A DNA stretch of 64,000 nucleotides from Neorhodopirellula lusitana (GTDB lineage Bacteria > Planctomycetota > Planctomycetia > Pirellulales > Pirellulaceae): contig NZ_FXUG01000006.1 of NCBI RefSeq assembly GCF_900182915.1, forward strand, positions 310,001 to 374,000, given 5' to 3'. The number at the start of each line of letters is the position of its first letter. Position 1 is the first letter of the stretch. This document shows positions 43,218-51,767 of this stretch, in pieces. The translations under genes were made by a program, and so were the position numbers. The notes beneath the pieces were generated by a model. The model was not told the origin of the DNA. It did not search any database and saw only the letters and a program-made list of their open reading frames with translations.

Positions 43218-44741
43218 CTAGGAAGCAACACCTCTGGCATCAACGACAGACCACTGCGTCTTCACAGCGTCTTCTCGGCGACTCACGGTTGGTCGCGAGT
43301 TTTCGCTACTTTTTTTTAACGCTTCCACAATCCTTGTCGCCGCCTTTTGGCCGCTTTCGATGCAGCCTGGAACGCCAACGCCCGACAGCGAGCTGCCTGC
43401 CAGCGATAGCGTCGGATGATCCGATAGACGCTCGTTGATCTCAGCGATCCGCTGTTTGTGGCCGACGTGATACTGCGGCATGGCGTGTGATTGACGAGTG
43501 ATGTGACGCAGGACCGGTTCGCCTTCGATGTCCATCAGCTTGGCTAGTTCCCAGTGGGCCAGTTCCGTCAACTGAGTGTCCGGTAAACGAAGCAAGCCAG
43601 ACTGCAATGCTCCACCGACGAACACACGCATCAATACGGTGCCTTCGGGCGCACGTCCCGCATATTTCTCACTCGAAAAACTGCACGACAAGATCATGTG
43701 GTTTTCGATGTGGGGGACGACGAATCCAAACGAGTTGATCGGTGTGCGAATCTGGTCGCGACGAAACGCCAGTGACACCACCGCGCAGCTTGCATATTCA
43801 ATGTCGCTAAGACGCTGCGCCATCGGGGCGTCCACCTCTCGGAGCATTTCGCCGGCGTGATTCGCGGGCGCGGCCATGACCACCGCATCCGCGTGCGTTT
43901 CTTGTCCGTCCGCGTGAGTGATCGACCATCCGTTGGCGACTTTGGATATCTTTTCGATACGTGAATTCAGGTGAACATGATCCGTTGGCAGGCTGCTTCC
44001 AAGCGTTTCAATCAAGCGTGACATCCCGCCACGCAGCGTCATGAATTGGCTGTACCTTGCACCGCCGCGTCCTTCGGCATCTGGCGTCTTCTTCCGCCGA
44101 CCCGCCATCATGCCGCGGATCAGACTGCCGTGGTCTCGTTCCATGTCCAGGAACCGGGGCATCGTCGCGGCCACGCTCAGACGCGTTGGATCGGCGGTGT
44201 AAATTCCACCCACGAGGGGCTGCACCAAGCGTTCAAACATCTCCTTGCCAAATCGACGGCAGATGAATGACCGCAGCGATTCATCGTCCTCCGCTTTCTT
44301 GCGTGGCACAAAGAGTTCCAATCCCGATCGAAGCTTGCCCATCGGCGATAGGATTTTCGTGGATAGAATCGGCCAGATTCGCGAGGGGGCCATCACCATG
44401 AACCCCGGCGGGATCGGCTCCAACTTGCCGTGACTCACCACCATGGCCCCGCCGCCGCCTGAGTTCGTCTGAATCAGCTCGTCGCCCAAGCCGAGGTCTT
44501 TGCAGAGCTCGATCGCGGTTGGCGATGTGGTGATGAAGTTGTCGGCCGCGCCCTCGATCAAGAATCCGTCTTTCTCGGTTGTCTTGATGACGCCGCCCAG
44601 TCGCGAGGCGGATTCGTAAACGGTGACGTCCAGCGTTGGATCGAGTTTTCGCAGTTGATGAGCAGCCGCGAGACCGGAGATGCCGCCACCAATGACGGCT
44701 ACGCGGGACTGAACGCGGGTGGGGGAGCTAGTGGAGGGCAT
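43218..44741 (-). CDS. hemG: protoporphyrinogen/coproporphyrinogen oxidase (HemG/HemY)
   Basis: 507 residues. FAD-binding N-terminus VAVIGGGISGLAAAHQLRKL followed by the ESASRLGGVIKT arginine/glycine block. Central motifs KILSPMGKLRSGLE, PLVGGIYTADPTRLSV and C-terminal SLAGSSLSGVGVPGCIESGQKAA match the oxygen-dependent HemY-type oxidase of heme synthesis. The last 35 residues are an unrelated Ser/Arg-rich tail. It could act on protoporphyrinogen or coproporphyrinogen. It overlaps the radical SAM gene by 43 bp, implying co-expression, next to a locus that requires many c-type hemes. Confidence 0.92.
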   Translation of the reverse strand: MPSTSSPTRVQSRVAVIGGGISGLAAAHQLRKLDPTLDVTVYESASRLGGVIKTTEKDGFLIEGAADNFITTSPTAIELCKDLGLGDELIQTNSGGGGAMVVSHGKLEPIPPGFMVMAPSRIWPILSTKILSPMGKLRSGLELFVPRKKAEDDESLRSFICRRFGKEMFERLVQPLVGGIYTADPTRLSVAATMPRFLDMERDHGSLIRGMMAGRRKKTPDAEGRGGARYSQFMTLRGGMSRLIETLGSSLPTDHVHLNSRIEKISKVANGWSITHADGQETHADAVVMAAPANHAGEMLREVDAPMAQRLSDIEYASCAVVSLAFRRDQIRTPINSFGFVVPHIENHMILSCSFSSEKYAGRAPEGTVLMRVFVGGALQSGLLRLPDTQLTELAHWELAKLMDIEGEPVLRHITRQSHAMPQYHVGHKQRIAEINERLSDHPTLSLAGSSLSGVGVPGCIESGQKAATRIVEALKKSSENSRPTVSRREDAVKTQWSVVDARGVAS

Positions 44742-45853
44742 GGTGCTGTTCCATGAAAGGCAGGAGGGATGTAGTTGCAGTCAGGCTCTTCGGCCATCGG
44801 ATTGCCGGTGACGCCGAATGCGCGGGCACGCGAACCGCCGCAAAGATTGCGGAATTCGCAAACCCCGCACTTGCCTTCGAGCCGGTCGCTATCGCGAAGC
44901 ATCCGGAAGGTTGGCGAGTTCTGGTAAACGTCGACGATGTTGTCGCTAGGAAAATTGCCGCAGTGGATGGGTAGGAATCCTGTCGGGAAAACCTCACCGG
45001 TGTGGCTGACAAACATCACGCCTTTTCCGTCGTTCACACCGGCCGAAATGAAGCCGCGAGGTTCCGCATCGGTCTGTTTCGATTGGTTCTGGATCACGTA
45101 ACGCCGAAAGTGTGGTGCCTCGGTGGTTTTCAACATGAATGGTTGCACGCGAGCCTGGGCGCGTAGCCGTGCGAACGCCTCTTCGCACTGGTCAGCATTG
45201 AGACGCTGCATGTCGGTGGCGCGGCCGACGGGGATCAAAAAGAACGCCGCCCACAAGGCGATGTCGAGTGTGCCAAATAGATCACCCATGGCTTCGATCT
45301 GCTCAACGTTGCCTGGCGTTAGGGTGGTGTTGATCTGAGTTTGAACACCCAGCTCGCGAGCGATTCGCAACATTTTCATGCTGTGGTCAAAGCTACCCGC
45401 GACACCCCGCGTTGCATCGTGTGTCGCCGCGTCAGCCCCGTCGACGCTGATCGCCATTCTTGAAATCCCAGCGTCACGCAGACGGCGGATCGAATCGCGA
45501 TTGACCAGTGGAGTGGGGCTGGGGGTGATGGACACGTCGATGCCGCTCGCAACGGCGTATTCGATCAGCTCATAGATATCCGACCGTTTCAGTGGATCGC
45601 CACCGGTCAGGATCAACATCGGTGGGTCCGGGAATTCGCTCAGTTGATCAATCAATAACTTTGATTGTTTCGTGGCTAACTCGTTCGGATCGCTCTGTTC
45701 TTGTGAACACGCCCGGCAGTGCAGGCAAACCAAATCGCACGCCCGGGTCAATTCGTAAAACACCAACATCGGACTGTGATCGAATGATTTCCGCGAACGA
45801 ATATGGGCGGGCCGAGTCGAGGTGACAGAAGCCGAGTCAGGACGCGAGATCAT
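44699..45853 (-). CDS. radical SAM/SPASM protein (TIGR04053-like, heme-maturation type)
   Basis: 384 residues. The SAM cluster motif is CDLVCLHC (C39, C43, C46) in LTRACDLVCLHCRA, followed by LILTGGDPLKR. The C-terminus has a SPASM-type cysteine set, CGVCEFRNLCGGSRARAF plus a downstream EEPDC. The phrase order (ELTRACDLVCLHCRAC, TGGDPLKR, ISVDGADAATHD, RGVAGSF) fits the TIGR04053 group, related to NirJ and AhbD heme-modifying enzymes. The exact reaction is unknown; a heme-side-chain or peptide modification is possible. ATG 45853 follows AGGA. It overlaps hemG by 43 bp. Confidence 0.82.
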   Translation of the reverse strand: MISRPDSASVTSTRPAHIRSRKSFDHSPMLVFYELTRACDLVCLHCRACSQEQSDPNELATKQSKLLIDQLSEFPDPPMLILTGGDPLKRSDIYELIEYAVASGIDVSITPSPTPLVNRDSIRRLRDAGISRMAISVDGADAATHDATRGVAGSFDHSMKMLRIARELGVQTQINTTLTPGNVEQIEAMGDLFGTLDIALWAAFFLIPVGRATDMQRLNADQCEEAFARLRAQARVQPFMLKTTEAPHFRRYVIQNQSKQTDAEPRGFISAGVNDGKGVMFVSHTGEVFPTGFLPIHCGNFPSDNIVDVYQNSPTFRMLRDSDRLEGKCGVCEFRNLCGGSRARAFGVTGNPMAEEPDCNYIPPAFHGTAPCPPLAPPPAFSPA

Positions 45854-46281
45854 GTTGGTTTTCCTGCTGAATGGATGGTGCTTGTTTATCTTATCGAAAA
45901 ATGCACTTGGGAGTATAGAATGGAATTGGGTAACTCGTCCGCGGTCAAATGTCACACCGAGACCGCCCAGCCAAGCAGTCTGCTAGCTCGGCTGTGCAGG
46001 AGAACGCAGTGCAGGAGAACGCAGTGCAGGAGAACGCAGTGCAGGAGAACCCCGTGCAGGAAAACGCTGTGCAGGAAAACGCTGTGCAGGAGAATTCCAA
46101 CCCAGAAACCTTGGTTGCGACAAAGCACGGCAATAAGAATGGATGGCAGGCGTTTGATGGGGCGGTGCATGTCAAAGGAATCTGGACATGGCAATCAGGA
46201 TTCTGTGTACTTTGCCTGTTGACCGGCCTTGCCGCGATACGATAATTCCGTCGTATCTTGCAACGTAGGTGCGAAACATCG
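45854..46281. other. intergenic region with minisatellite and possible small ORF
   Basis: 428 bp between the radical SAM gene and a small secreted-protein gene. AGTATA at 45912-45917 reads TATACT on the minus strand and may be the -10 of the radical SAM gene. A plus-strand frame at 45949-46245 (98 codons) reads through the tandem repeat as seven VQEN-type pentapeptides, but it lacks a ribosome site; all six frames are open over the repeat, so it is not called as a gene. Confidence 0.45.
45991..46095 (+). repeat. seven tandem copies of a 15-bp unit
   Basis: Units follow the pattern GCNGTGCAGGARAAC at 45991, 46006, 46021, 46036, 46051, 46066 and 46081, each 15 bp with few changes; the fifth begins CCC. 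The length is a multiple of three, so translation in one plus frame gives repeated VQENA, and on the minus strand repeated FSCTA. Three central copies are identical, which suggests recent expansion by slippage. Confidence 0.9.
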
Positions 46282-46617
46282 ATGTCATCCATTAACCGCT
46301 CTTCTTTCTTAGCGATGCGAGTCTTTTTACTCGCCAGCGGTTTCGTATTCGCATCTTTGGGTTTCGCGAACCTAGCGAAGGTTCTTTCGGCTGACACGAC
46401 CCACGATACGGTGGTTTTGACGTCCGCCGATGCGGGTGTCGCTCTTGCTGGCCAGACTCGTTCGCAGACCGAATTGAGTTCAGGGCACGGGGCGATTTGT
46501 TCGTCCTGGTGTCAGTCTCGTTTCGACGTTGCCAGTTCTCTCTCTTATCAACAGCGGCCAATCGACTTGGCCGCCAAGTGCTCTTTGGTGGACTTGGGAA
46601 TTCGGCTGCAGATCTAG
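46282..46617 (+). CDS. small secreted protein, unknown function
   Basis: 111 residues starting MSSINRSSFLAMRVFLLASG, with a hydrophobic segment at 10-33 that looks like a signal peptide or anchor. The mature part is short, with a paired cysteine motif (ICSSWC) and no recognisable family. The ATG lies just after a region of GATAATTCC that could include a promoter. It is followed by a hairpin at 46668. Secreted Cys-pair peptides of this sort are common in planctomycetes, but no role is known. Confidence 0.55.
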   Translation: MSSINRSSFLAMRVFLLASGFVFASLGFANLAKVLSADTTHDTVVLTSADAGVALAGQTRSQTELSSGHGAICSSWCQSRFDVASSLSYQQRPIDLAAKCSLVDLGIRLQI

Positions 46618-46667
46618 CGCTCGCTGTGATCTGAAAAGCCGTTTTTATCCCTTGATCAACCCGCGCG

Positions 46668-46688
46668 GGTCGCCTTGTTTGGGCGACC
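46668..46688 (+). terminator. hairpin between two small genes
   Basis: GGTCGCC (46668-46674) and GGCGACC (46682-46688) form a perfect 7-bp stem with a 7-nt loop, 50 bp after the upstream stop codon. A T-rich stretch (GTTTTTATC at 46641-46649) lies before rather than after the stem, so termination efficiency is uncertain. Confidence 0.4.
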
Positions 46689-46734
46689 GATGATTGCGGG
46701 TTGTGCGCTGAACTTATATTGAAAGAGAATTGTG

Positions 46735-47307
46735 ATGAATCAAGTCATTGCCCCTGAACACCCTGATGTCAACGCGAAAAAAGTGGCGGCGAAACGTCCG
46801 CGAGACGTCGAGACGCCCCATCGTCCTGGCCTACCAGTTGCAATCATCCGGTCCATCGAGCAACGAGACTACGGCAAGGCTTGCGATCAACTACGAGCTT
46901 GTCCGTCTTCGCCGTTGGTCGCGGAAGCTTTGAGCGTGTGCCTGATGCGATCGGATCGCGTCGAGGAAGCACTCAATTTGTTGCGTACCCTGGTGCTGAA
47001 TTCCAGTTCAACCACGCTGCGTCCGGAGGCCACTGACTCGATGCTGGTGAACCTGGCAACGGCGTTGATGTTGAAAGGCATCCCAAGCGGTGCGATGGAA
47101 ACCCTCAGTGATATACAAGATCGTAACCATCCCGCCGCGATCCAGCTTCGTGACGCGATCTCAAACTGGTGCGCCGGATTGAGTTGGTGGAGAAGATGGG
47201 ACTGGAAGTTAAATCGCATCGATCCACCGAATGCGATCGTTCCGATTGATTTTGAGCCCGGCGAACTGACGTTTGCGTTACCAGTCGTTGAGCCGTTTCC
47301 AGTGTGA
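46735..47307 (+). CDS. helical TPR-like protein, unknown function
   Basis: 190 residues, no signal peptide or membrane segment. The region 45-140 is helical with repeating patterns (DYGKACDQLRACPSSPLVAEALSV, DRVEEALNLLRTLVLNS, LVNLATALMLKGIPSGAMETL) that resemble two to three degenerate TPR-like hairpins. A Trp-rich stretch, WCAGLSWWRRWDWKLNRI, follows. ATG 46735 is preceded by AAGAGA; GTG 46732 is an alternative. It is probably a protein-interaction module, but the partner is unknown. Its stop codon lies within an 18-bp direct repeat. Confidence 0.55.
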   Translation: MNQVIAPEHPDVNAKKVAAKRPRDVETPHRPGLPVAIIRSIEQRDYGKACDQLRACPSSPLVAEALSVCLMRSDRVEEALNLLRTLVLNSSSTTLRPEATDSMLVNLATALMLKGIPSGAMETLSDIQDRNHPAAIQLRDAISNWCAGLSWWRRWDWKLNRIDPPNAIVPIDFEPGELTFALPVVEPFPV

Positions 47308-47338
47308 TGCCAGCGTGTTGCCAGTGTGATGCCAGCGT
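47299..47338 (+). repeat. perfect 18-bp direct repeat across a stop codon
   Basis: CCAGTGTGATGCCAGCGT occurs at 47299-47316 and again at 47321-47338, period 22 bp. The first copy contains the stop codon of the TPR-like gene. The remainder of the 47308-47499 gap, between convergent genes, contains a short palindrome CAGCGTAGCTG but no gene. Confidence 0.7.
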
Positions 47339-47499
47339 AGTCACAGCGAAACAGCAGCGTAGCTGCGACGATCAACAGCGAATCTACGCCAGCCAGTGGC
47401 ACACCGGTCCCTGGTGGTTCTGGAATTGTTCCAGGAACCACTGGGGACATTGTTCGATAAGCCCTCGGTTGTCGGGGGCTGTTGCGAAATCGTTATCGA

Positions 47500-47973
47500 C
47501 TAGCGTCGGTTGCGGAATACCCGCTTGTTGGAGCAATTGCCACCGGAACAAGTTGGTGCGGAATGCATTTGGTACCGAGCACCCTGCCACGAACTGACTG
47601 GAGCGGTCGTGACCGGCATTGCATGGCTGGTAGCCTGATAAGCAGGTGCGTAACTTTGATGGACCGTGTTAGTTGGGTAGGTCGTGTTAGTCGGGTAGGA
47701 ATTGGGGTAGGAGTAGCTGGTCACCGGTGTGGTAACCGGGCTAGCCATCACCACGTTTCCACCGCAGTTGCCTGATACGCAACCGGATCCGACGGCAATT
47801 GGCGCAGCCGAAGTGGCAGTGAAGGTTTGCGGCGTTGCCGGCATGACGGGTGCAGAATACACCGCTTGAGGTGATGTCGCGTAGCCACCATTTTGTGCGT
47901 GCGCATCACTGCCCATGGCGCTAACCATCAGTGCCGAGATTGCTAGCATCGAGTACTTGAATCCAGATTTCAT
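47500..47973 (-). CDS. small secreted low-complexity protein with paired Cys motifs
   Basis: 157 residues. The signal peptide reads MKSGFKYSMLAISALMVSAM and ends near AHAQ. The mature chain is rich in Ser, Thr, Tyr, Pro and Ala, with a repeat of SYPNSYPTNTTYPTNT type. Two cysteine motifs appear, GCVSGNCGGN and TCSGGNCSNKRVFRNRR at the C-terminus; similar C-x(4-5)-C tails occur in planctomycete surface proteins. ATG 47973 was chosen over 47979 because AAGGA is then at the right distance. It is probably a cell-surface or extracellular protein of unknown role. Confidence 0.6.
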   Translation of the reverse strand: MKSGFKYSMLAISALMVSAMGSDAHAQNGGYATSPQAVYSAPVMPATPQTFTATSAAPIAVGSGCVSGNCGGNVVMASPVTTPVTSYSYPNSYPTNTTYPTNTVHQSYAPAYQATSHAMPVTTAPVSSWQGARYQMHSAPTCSGGNCSNKRVFRNRR

Positions 47974-48581
47974 CTTCATGTCCTTATCGTCCAAGGGGCT
48001 TCTGGGACACAGCTCCATGTCCCGTGACTTAACAGATGCAGGTTCCCGATTGCCGTCCGCCACGGTGAATTGATTTCGGAGGCAGTTCTTGAATGTTTCT
48101 TGGGTGAATGGAAATCTATTCTGGGTGGGGTGATACTTCACCACAGGGAGTGAAGCGACGTTGGGGACTGGTCCGTGGATCGATTGCGTTCTTCTGTAAG
48201 TCGTTCCTGGTGGGGCGTTGTCGGTGATTTATTCGTACTACCGTGATCCGTTCTCAATCGATGTTTCGTCCGCATGGGGGCCGATCGCATGGGGGGCCGA
48301 ATACGCAAAGTTCTGCCGATTCCAATTGTTAAACGCGATCTTGATATCAGGTGCTTTGCTTTGTAGCGAATTCGAACGCGATAAGCTTGTTTCATGCAGC
48401 GGTTCTTATCGCGAAGTCGAGTGCAAGCAAGGCAGTCGATTGTGTGGAAGCGTACGAAGAAGCCTGTGTGTTGCGCCAACTTGCGAGGCACCGTTGCTTT
48501 CGTTCAACTTAGCTACAAGATTTCGTCCACGATCTTCTTAGAGTTCGCACACGACTTCAGTCGCTCCTTGGATCCGCACCA
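47974..48581. other. 608-bp region without a convincing gene
   Basis: It lies between divergently oriented genes and should contain their promoters. A short plus-strand frame at 48218-48541 has no family match, no clear ribosome site and composition like non-coding DNA. A small hairpin GGTGA/TCACC occurs near 48132. Nothing else is recognised. Confidence 0.4.
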
Positions 48582-50234
48582 GTGTTGAAAGATCTCCACG
48601 ACCGTTCCACGCTTAGCGTGCTTCGCTCCCGCGGTTGGGCTGGTCCGCTACCCTGCCTTACGCCTGACCATGCGGCGACTTTAGCCTCGCACGTGCGAAC
48701 GTTGGATTGGAAGCCCCAAGCAGCATGGTCGAAGGATCTGGCGGTGCGGGATCGTTGGATTTGGGATTTAGCCAGTTCGGAAAAGATTTTGCGGGATGTT
48801 CGGCCGTTGCTGGGTGAGGACATCATCTTGTGGGGCAGTTCCGTGGTGGCCCGCGAACCGGGACAAGCACACGCGTGGCATTCCGACATCGAAGTCTGGG
48901 ATGCACAGGAGACCGATGCGGTGAGTGTGTGGATTGGATTGGAAGCAACCTCCCAGGCCTCTTCGCTTCGTTTTATCGATGGCTCCCATCGGGCTGGGAT
49001 CTCCGTTCAGGAAGCTGCCGTTGATTTAACCAGCGATGCGCGGACGGGTGAGGCATTGCTGCGACTGGCGCAAGCGAGATGGGGTGACGAGGCCGCTCTT
49101 AGCACCGCCGATGCGTGGGACGGTGCGATGTTGATGTTCGCCGGTGGCACCTGGCACGGCTCGCTCAACACGCAATCCGAAGGAACCCGCTTCGCGTTGT
49201 TGTTGCAGTTTGCCCGTGCTGACTTGCGCATCCGCCAGCCGGATTGGTCTCAGCTCAATTGGTCGTTCCGCTTTGATGACTCGGTTCAGCCGCCGGTGTT
49301 GTGCGTAAGTGGCGATCCCGACATCGCGAGTCAAGCTGGCAATCGAGTGGTGTCGCCGCCATCAGCGAGCCCTCGCTCGATGTGGGACTCGTCCCAAAGT
49401 CTTGCGTCTTTACGTCCGCAGGTTCACGCCTGGCACTCGCCGCTGGCGATCGCGCCCGGGGGCGGCTGGCAGCCGACGGCATTCTTTGAAGGCTATACGC
49501 AAGGGTTGCGGAAGATCAGCTCCCATGCTTCGAGCTTGACGCCGGGTGATTCTCCACATATCCCGCATCATCATGACGATGAAGAGTTCCTGGTCATGCT
49601 GTCGGGAGAAGCTGACCTACATTTCGGCGACGGACCGGACGATCCATCACCGGAGTTGGTTCGTGTGAAACCCGGTGATTTCGTGTTCTATCCTGCTTTC
49701 GCTGAACACGCGATTTCATGTCCGGACGACGCGACGGAGCCGGCGCAGTACTTGATGTTTCGCTGGAATGCCTCAGCTGCCTGGGGCGATGAGGTTTCCG
49801 AACCCATGGTGCGTCAAAAACCTCGCAACATCAATGATTACTATCCAGCAACCGGCAGCGGGTTCGCCTCACGCTTGATCGAGGAAGGCCCCACCACGTG
49901 CTTGTCGCTTTTGCATATGCATGCCAGCACGGTCGAACAAGGGAGCGGCTATCCGAGTCATGAAGATGAATACGACGTTGCCATTGTGTTGCTAGAAGGC
50001 GCGGTGGAAACATTAGGGAAACGAGTGCAAGCTCCCGCTGTCCTGTTTCATCCAGCGGGCACCTCGCATGGCTTGCAAGCTGTCAGCGAATCACCAGCCC
50101 GCTACATGGTGCTTGAGTTTCATCACGCGGCCGACCCGGATCTCCCGCCGCCACGCCAAGTGAGTCTGTTACGCCGTCACTTGCAGGATTGGTGGCAACG
50201 ATGTCGTCCGCCGCAATCCCATCGACCGCGATGA
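48582..50234 (+). CDS. phytanoyl-CoA dioxygenase (PhyH) fused to a bicupin
   Basis: 550 residues. Residues 10-215 are a PhyH-type Fe(II)/2-oxoglutarate dioxygenase: iron ligands H100 and D102 in AWHSDIEVW and H192 in GGTWHGS, with R203 as the likely 2-oxoglutarate contact. Residues 295-395 form a cupin with HIPHHHDDEEFLVMLSG, and 420-525 a second cupin with YPSHEDEYDVAIVLLEGAV and FHPAGTSHGLQ. The starts GTG 48582 and TTG 48585 both fit. It ends in an ATGA overlap with a glycosyltransferase gene. It is likely to hydroxylate or tailor a small molecule or glycan; the substrate is unknown. Confidence 0.85.
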   Translation: MLKDLHDRSTLSVLRSRGWAGPLPCLTPDHAATLASHVRTLDWKPQAAWSKDLAVRDRWIWDLASSEKILRDVRPLLGEDIILWGSSVVAREPGQAHAWHSDIEVWDAQETDAVSVWIGLEATSQASSLRFIDGSHRAGISVQEAAVDLTSDARTGEALLRLAQARWGDEAALSTADAWDGAMLMFAGGTWHGSLNTQSEGTRFALLLQFARADLRIRQPDWSQLNWSFRFDDSVQPPVLCVSGDPDIASQAGNRVVSPPSASPRSMWDSSQSLASLRPQVHAWHSPLAIAPGGGWQPTAFFEGYTQGLRKISSHASSLTPGDSPHIPHHHDDEEFLVMLSGEADLHFGDGPDDPSPELVRVKPGDFVFYPAFAEHAISCPDDATEPAQYLMFRWNASAAWGDEVSEPMVRQKPRNINDYYPATGSGFASRLIEEGPTTCLSLLHMHASTVEQGSGYPSHEDEYDVAIVLLEGAVETLGKRVQAPAVLFHPAGTSHGLQAVSESPARYMVLEFHHAADPDLPPPRQVSLLRRHLQDWWQRCRPPQSHRPR

Positions 50235-51340
50235 AGTGGGCGTTTGTCTCCACGCTCGGTTTTCCTCCTGAACGCACCGGCGGTGCTCAGCAATCGGTGA
50301 TGGCTTTGTGCCGCGCATTGCAGGCGACTGGTGACACGACAGCGATCGCGTGCGCCCATCAGGAATGGACGCCCCCGGGCCTGTTGAGTCGCCGTCCGCT
50401 GATCCGCTACCTCGTACCCAATGCTCCGAGTCGACGCCAACACGATGGGGTGGATCAGTGGCGGTTTCGGCGGTTTGATGAAACAGGCTGGGATGCTTGG
50501 GCGGTCGCGATCCGGCGTTGGCTCGCGAGGTTCGCTCCCGATGTGGTGGTGGTGGATGCAGGACTGACTCGCGACATCGCTGCGTTGTTGGCCTCGGACT
50601 ACCGGACATTGGTCTCACTGCGTGATGTGGAGTTTCAAGCTCAAAGCCGATTGGCGTCACCGACGCCGTTCCCCTCCAACGCCACTTACTTTGCCAATTC
50701 CGAGTTCACCGCTGGCCGTTTTCGAGAAGCCTTCGACCTTCCTTGTGCCGTCATTCACCCCGCCGTTGAGCAGCGTCAGTTCGTTCGCACTGCGCCTGAT
50801 GAAGGCGAACGAATTCTGTTCATCAATCCCGATCCGCGAAAGGGTTGGGCGTTAACGCTCGAATTGATTCGCCAGCTTCCACAGTTCGACTTTCGTATCC
50901 AGGAGTCGTGGCCGCTATCCAGCGAAACGCATGCCGCCGTGCAAGCCGAGATCAGCAAGCATCCGAACGCAGTGTTCCACCCCACCGTCGCGGATGTGCG
51001 AGACGCGTTCCAAGATGCTCGTTGTCTCATCGTTCCTAGCAATTGGGAAGAAGCTTGGGGCCGCGTTGTGACGGAGGCCCAAATCTACGGAATCCCCGTT
51101 GTCGCCCGCGAGATCGGTGGTTTGCCGGAATCCGTGGGCGATGGGGGCTTGGTTCTGCCGGTCGACACCGATGTCAGGGGATGGGCAGACGCGATCACAT
51201 CGGTCATGACCGACGATGGTCTCCGCGATGATCTGATCCGTCGCGGAAAGACTCACGTCGACACGCACTTGGCATCGCCTGCCGCGCAAGTCCGCCAGTT
51301 GCGGGACCTTGCTGGCGTTTCGAATTCGCCCCTGTGCTGA
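50231..51340 (+). CDS. family 4 glycosyltransferase
   Basis: 369 residues, GT-B fold. The N-terminus MKWAFVSTLGFPPERTGGAQQSVMAL has the GG donor/acceptor loop. The C-terminal donor half includes RILFINPDPRKGWALTLEL and PSNWEEAWGRVVTEAQIYGIPVVAREIGGLPE, the E-x7-E region of GT4 enzymes. It adds a sugar from a nucleotide-sugar to an unknown acceptor. ATG 50231 overlaps the upstream stop codon as ATGA, so the dioxygenase-cupin and this enzyme are coupled. Both may act on the same product. Confidence 0.9.
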   Translation: MKWAFVSTLGFPPERTGGAQQSVMALCRALQATGDTTAIACAHQEWTPPGLLSRRPLIRYLVPNAPSRRQHDGVDQWRFRRFDETGWDAWAVAIRRWLARFAPDVVVVDAGLTRDIAALLASDYRTLVSLRDVEFQAQSRLASPTPFPSNATYFANSEFTAGRFREAFDLPCAVIHPAVEQRQFVRTAPDEGERILFINPDPRKGWALTLELIRQLPQFDFRIQESWPLSSETHAAVQAEISKHPNAVFHPTVADVRDAFQDARCLIVPSNWEEAWGRVVTEAQIYGIPVVAREIGGLPESVGDGGLVLPVDTDVRGWADAITSVMTDDGLRDDLIRRGKTHVDTHLASPAAQVRQLRDLAGVSNSPLC

Positions 51341-51488
51341 CTCCTACACTTCCCCTCGTGCGTCGTTTCGCCTGAGGTTCTTTCGGTCTGTGCCATGGTA
51401 AGTTTCGGGCATGAGCTGGAAGCTTCGTCTGTCTCGTCGGACTTGCCCTATGGGATTTGAAGTGAAGAAATCTGGGACTCAAAAAACC

Positions 51489-51767
51489 ATGACCATATCT
51501 GAAACTGATCAGCTAACACGCGGCCAAGTCGACCGCGTCATCATGATGGCGTGGGAGGATCGCACCAGCTTTGATGCCATCCGTGAACAGTTTGGTTTAA
51601 CGCCCGGCGACGTGATCAAGCTGATGCGGTGCGAGTTGTCATTAAACTCGTTCAAGATGTGGCGAAGGCGAACTCAAGGGCGGAGCACCAAGCACGAGGC
51701 CAAGTTTGTTGAGACCAACGCCGGAGATCAAATGCGTCGCTTTCGGGCTCAATCTCAGCGGGGCTGA
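51489..51767 (+). CDS. TIGR03643 family protein
   Basis: 92 residues. QVDRVIMMAWEDRTSFDAIREQFGL followed by VIKLMRCELSLNSFKMWRRRTQGRSTKH matches the TIGR03643 family, a small helix-rich protein of unknown function with a helix-turn-helix look. Conserved basic residues in the C-terminal half suggest nucleic acid binding. The frame continues upstream to ATG 51450 and 51411. ATG 51489 was preferred because the conserved part starts 10 residues later, but the start is not certain. Confidence 0.75.
   Translation: MTISETDQLTRGQVDRVIMMAWEDRTSFDAIREQFGLTPGDVIKLMRCELSLNSFKMWRRRTQGRSTKHEAKFVETNAGDQMRRFRAQSQRG

Noticed and set aside
45945-46397. Minus-strand frame with repeated FSCTA, suggestive of a pentapeptide-repeat protein
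   Set aside because: The repeat follows only from the 15-bp DNA unit; residues do not fit the A(D/N)Lxx consensus and the frame overlaps another gene.
48218-48541. 107-codon frame before the PhyH-cupin gene
   Set aside because: No ribosome site, no family resemblance and atypical composition.
51645-51670. TTCAAGATGTGG-type stretch resembling one in the HNH-like gene near 54400
   Set aside because: The two are read in different frames and share only about 12-15 bp with mismatches; no wider similarity.
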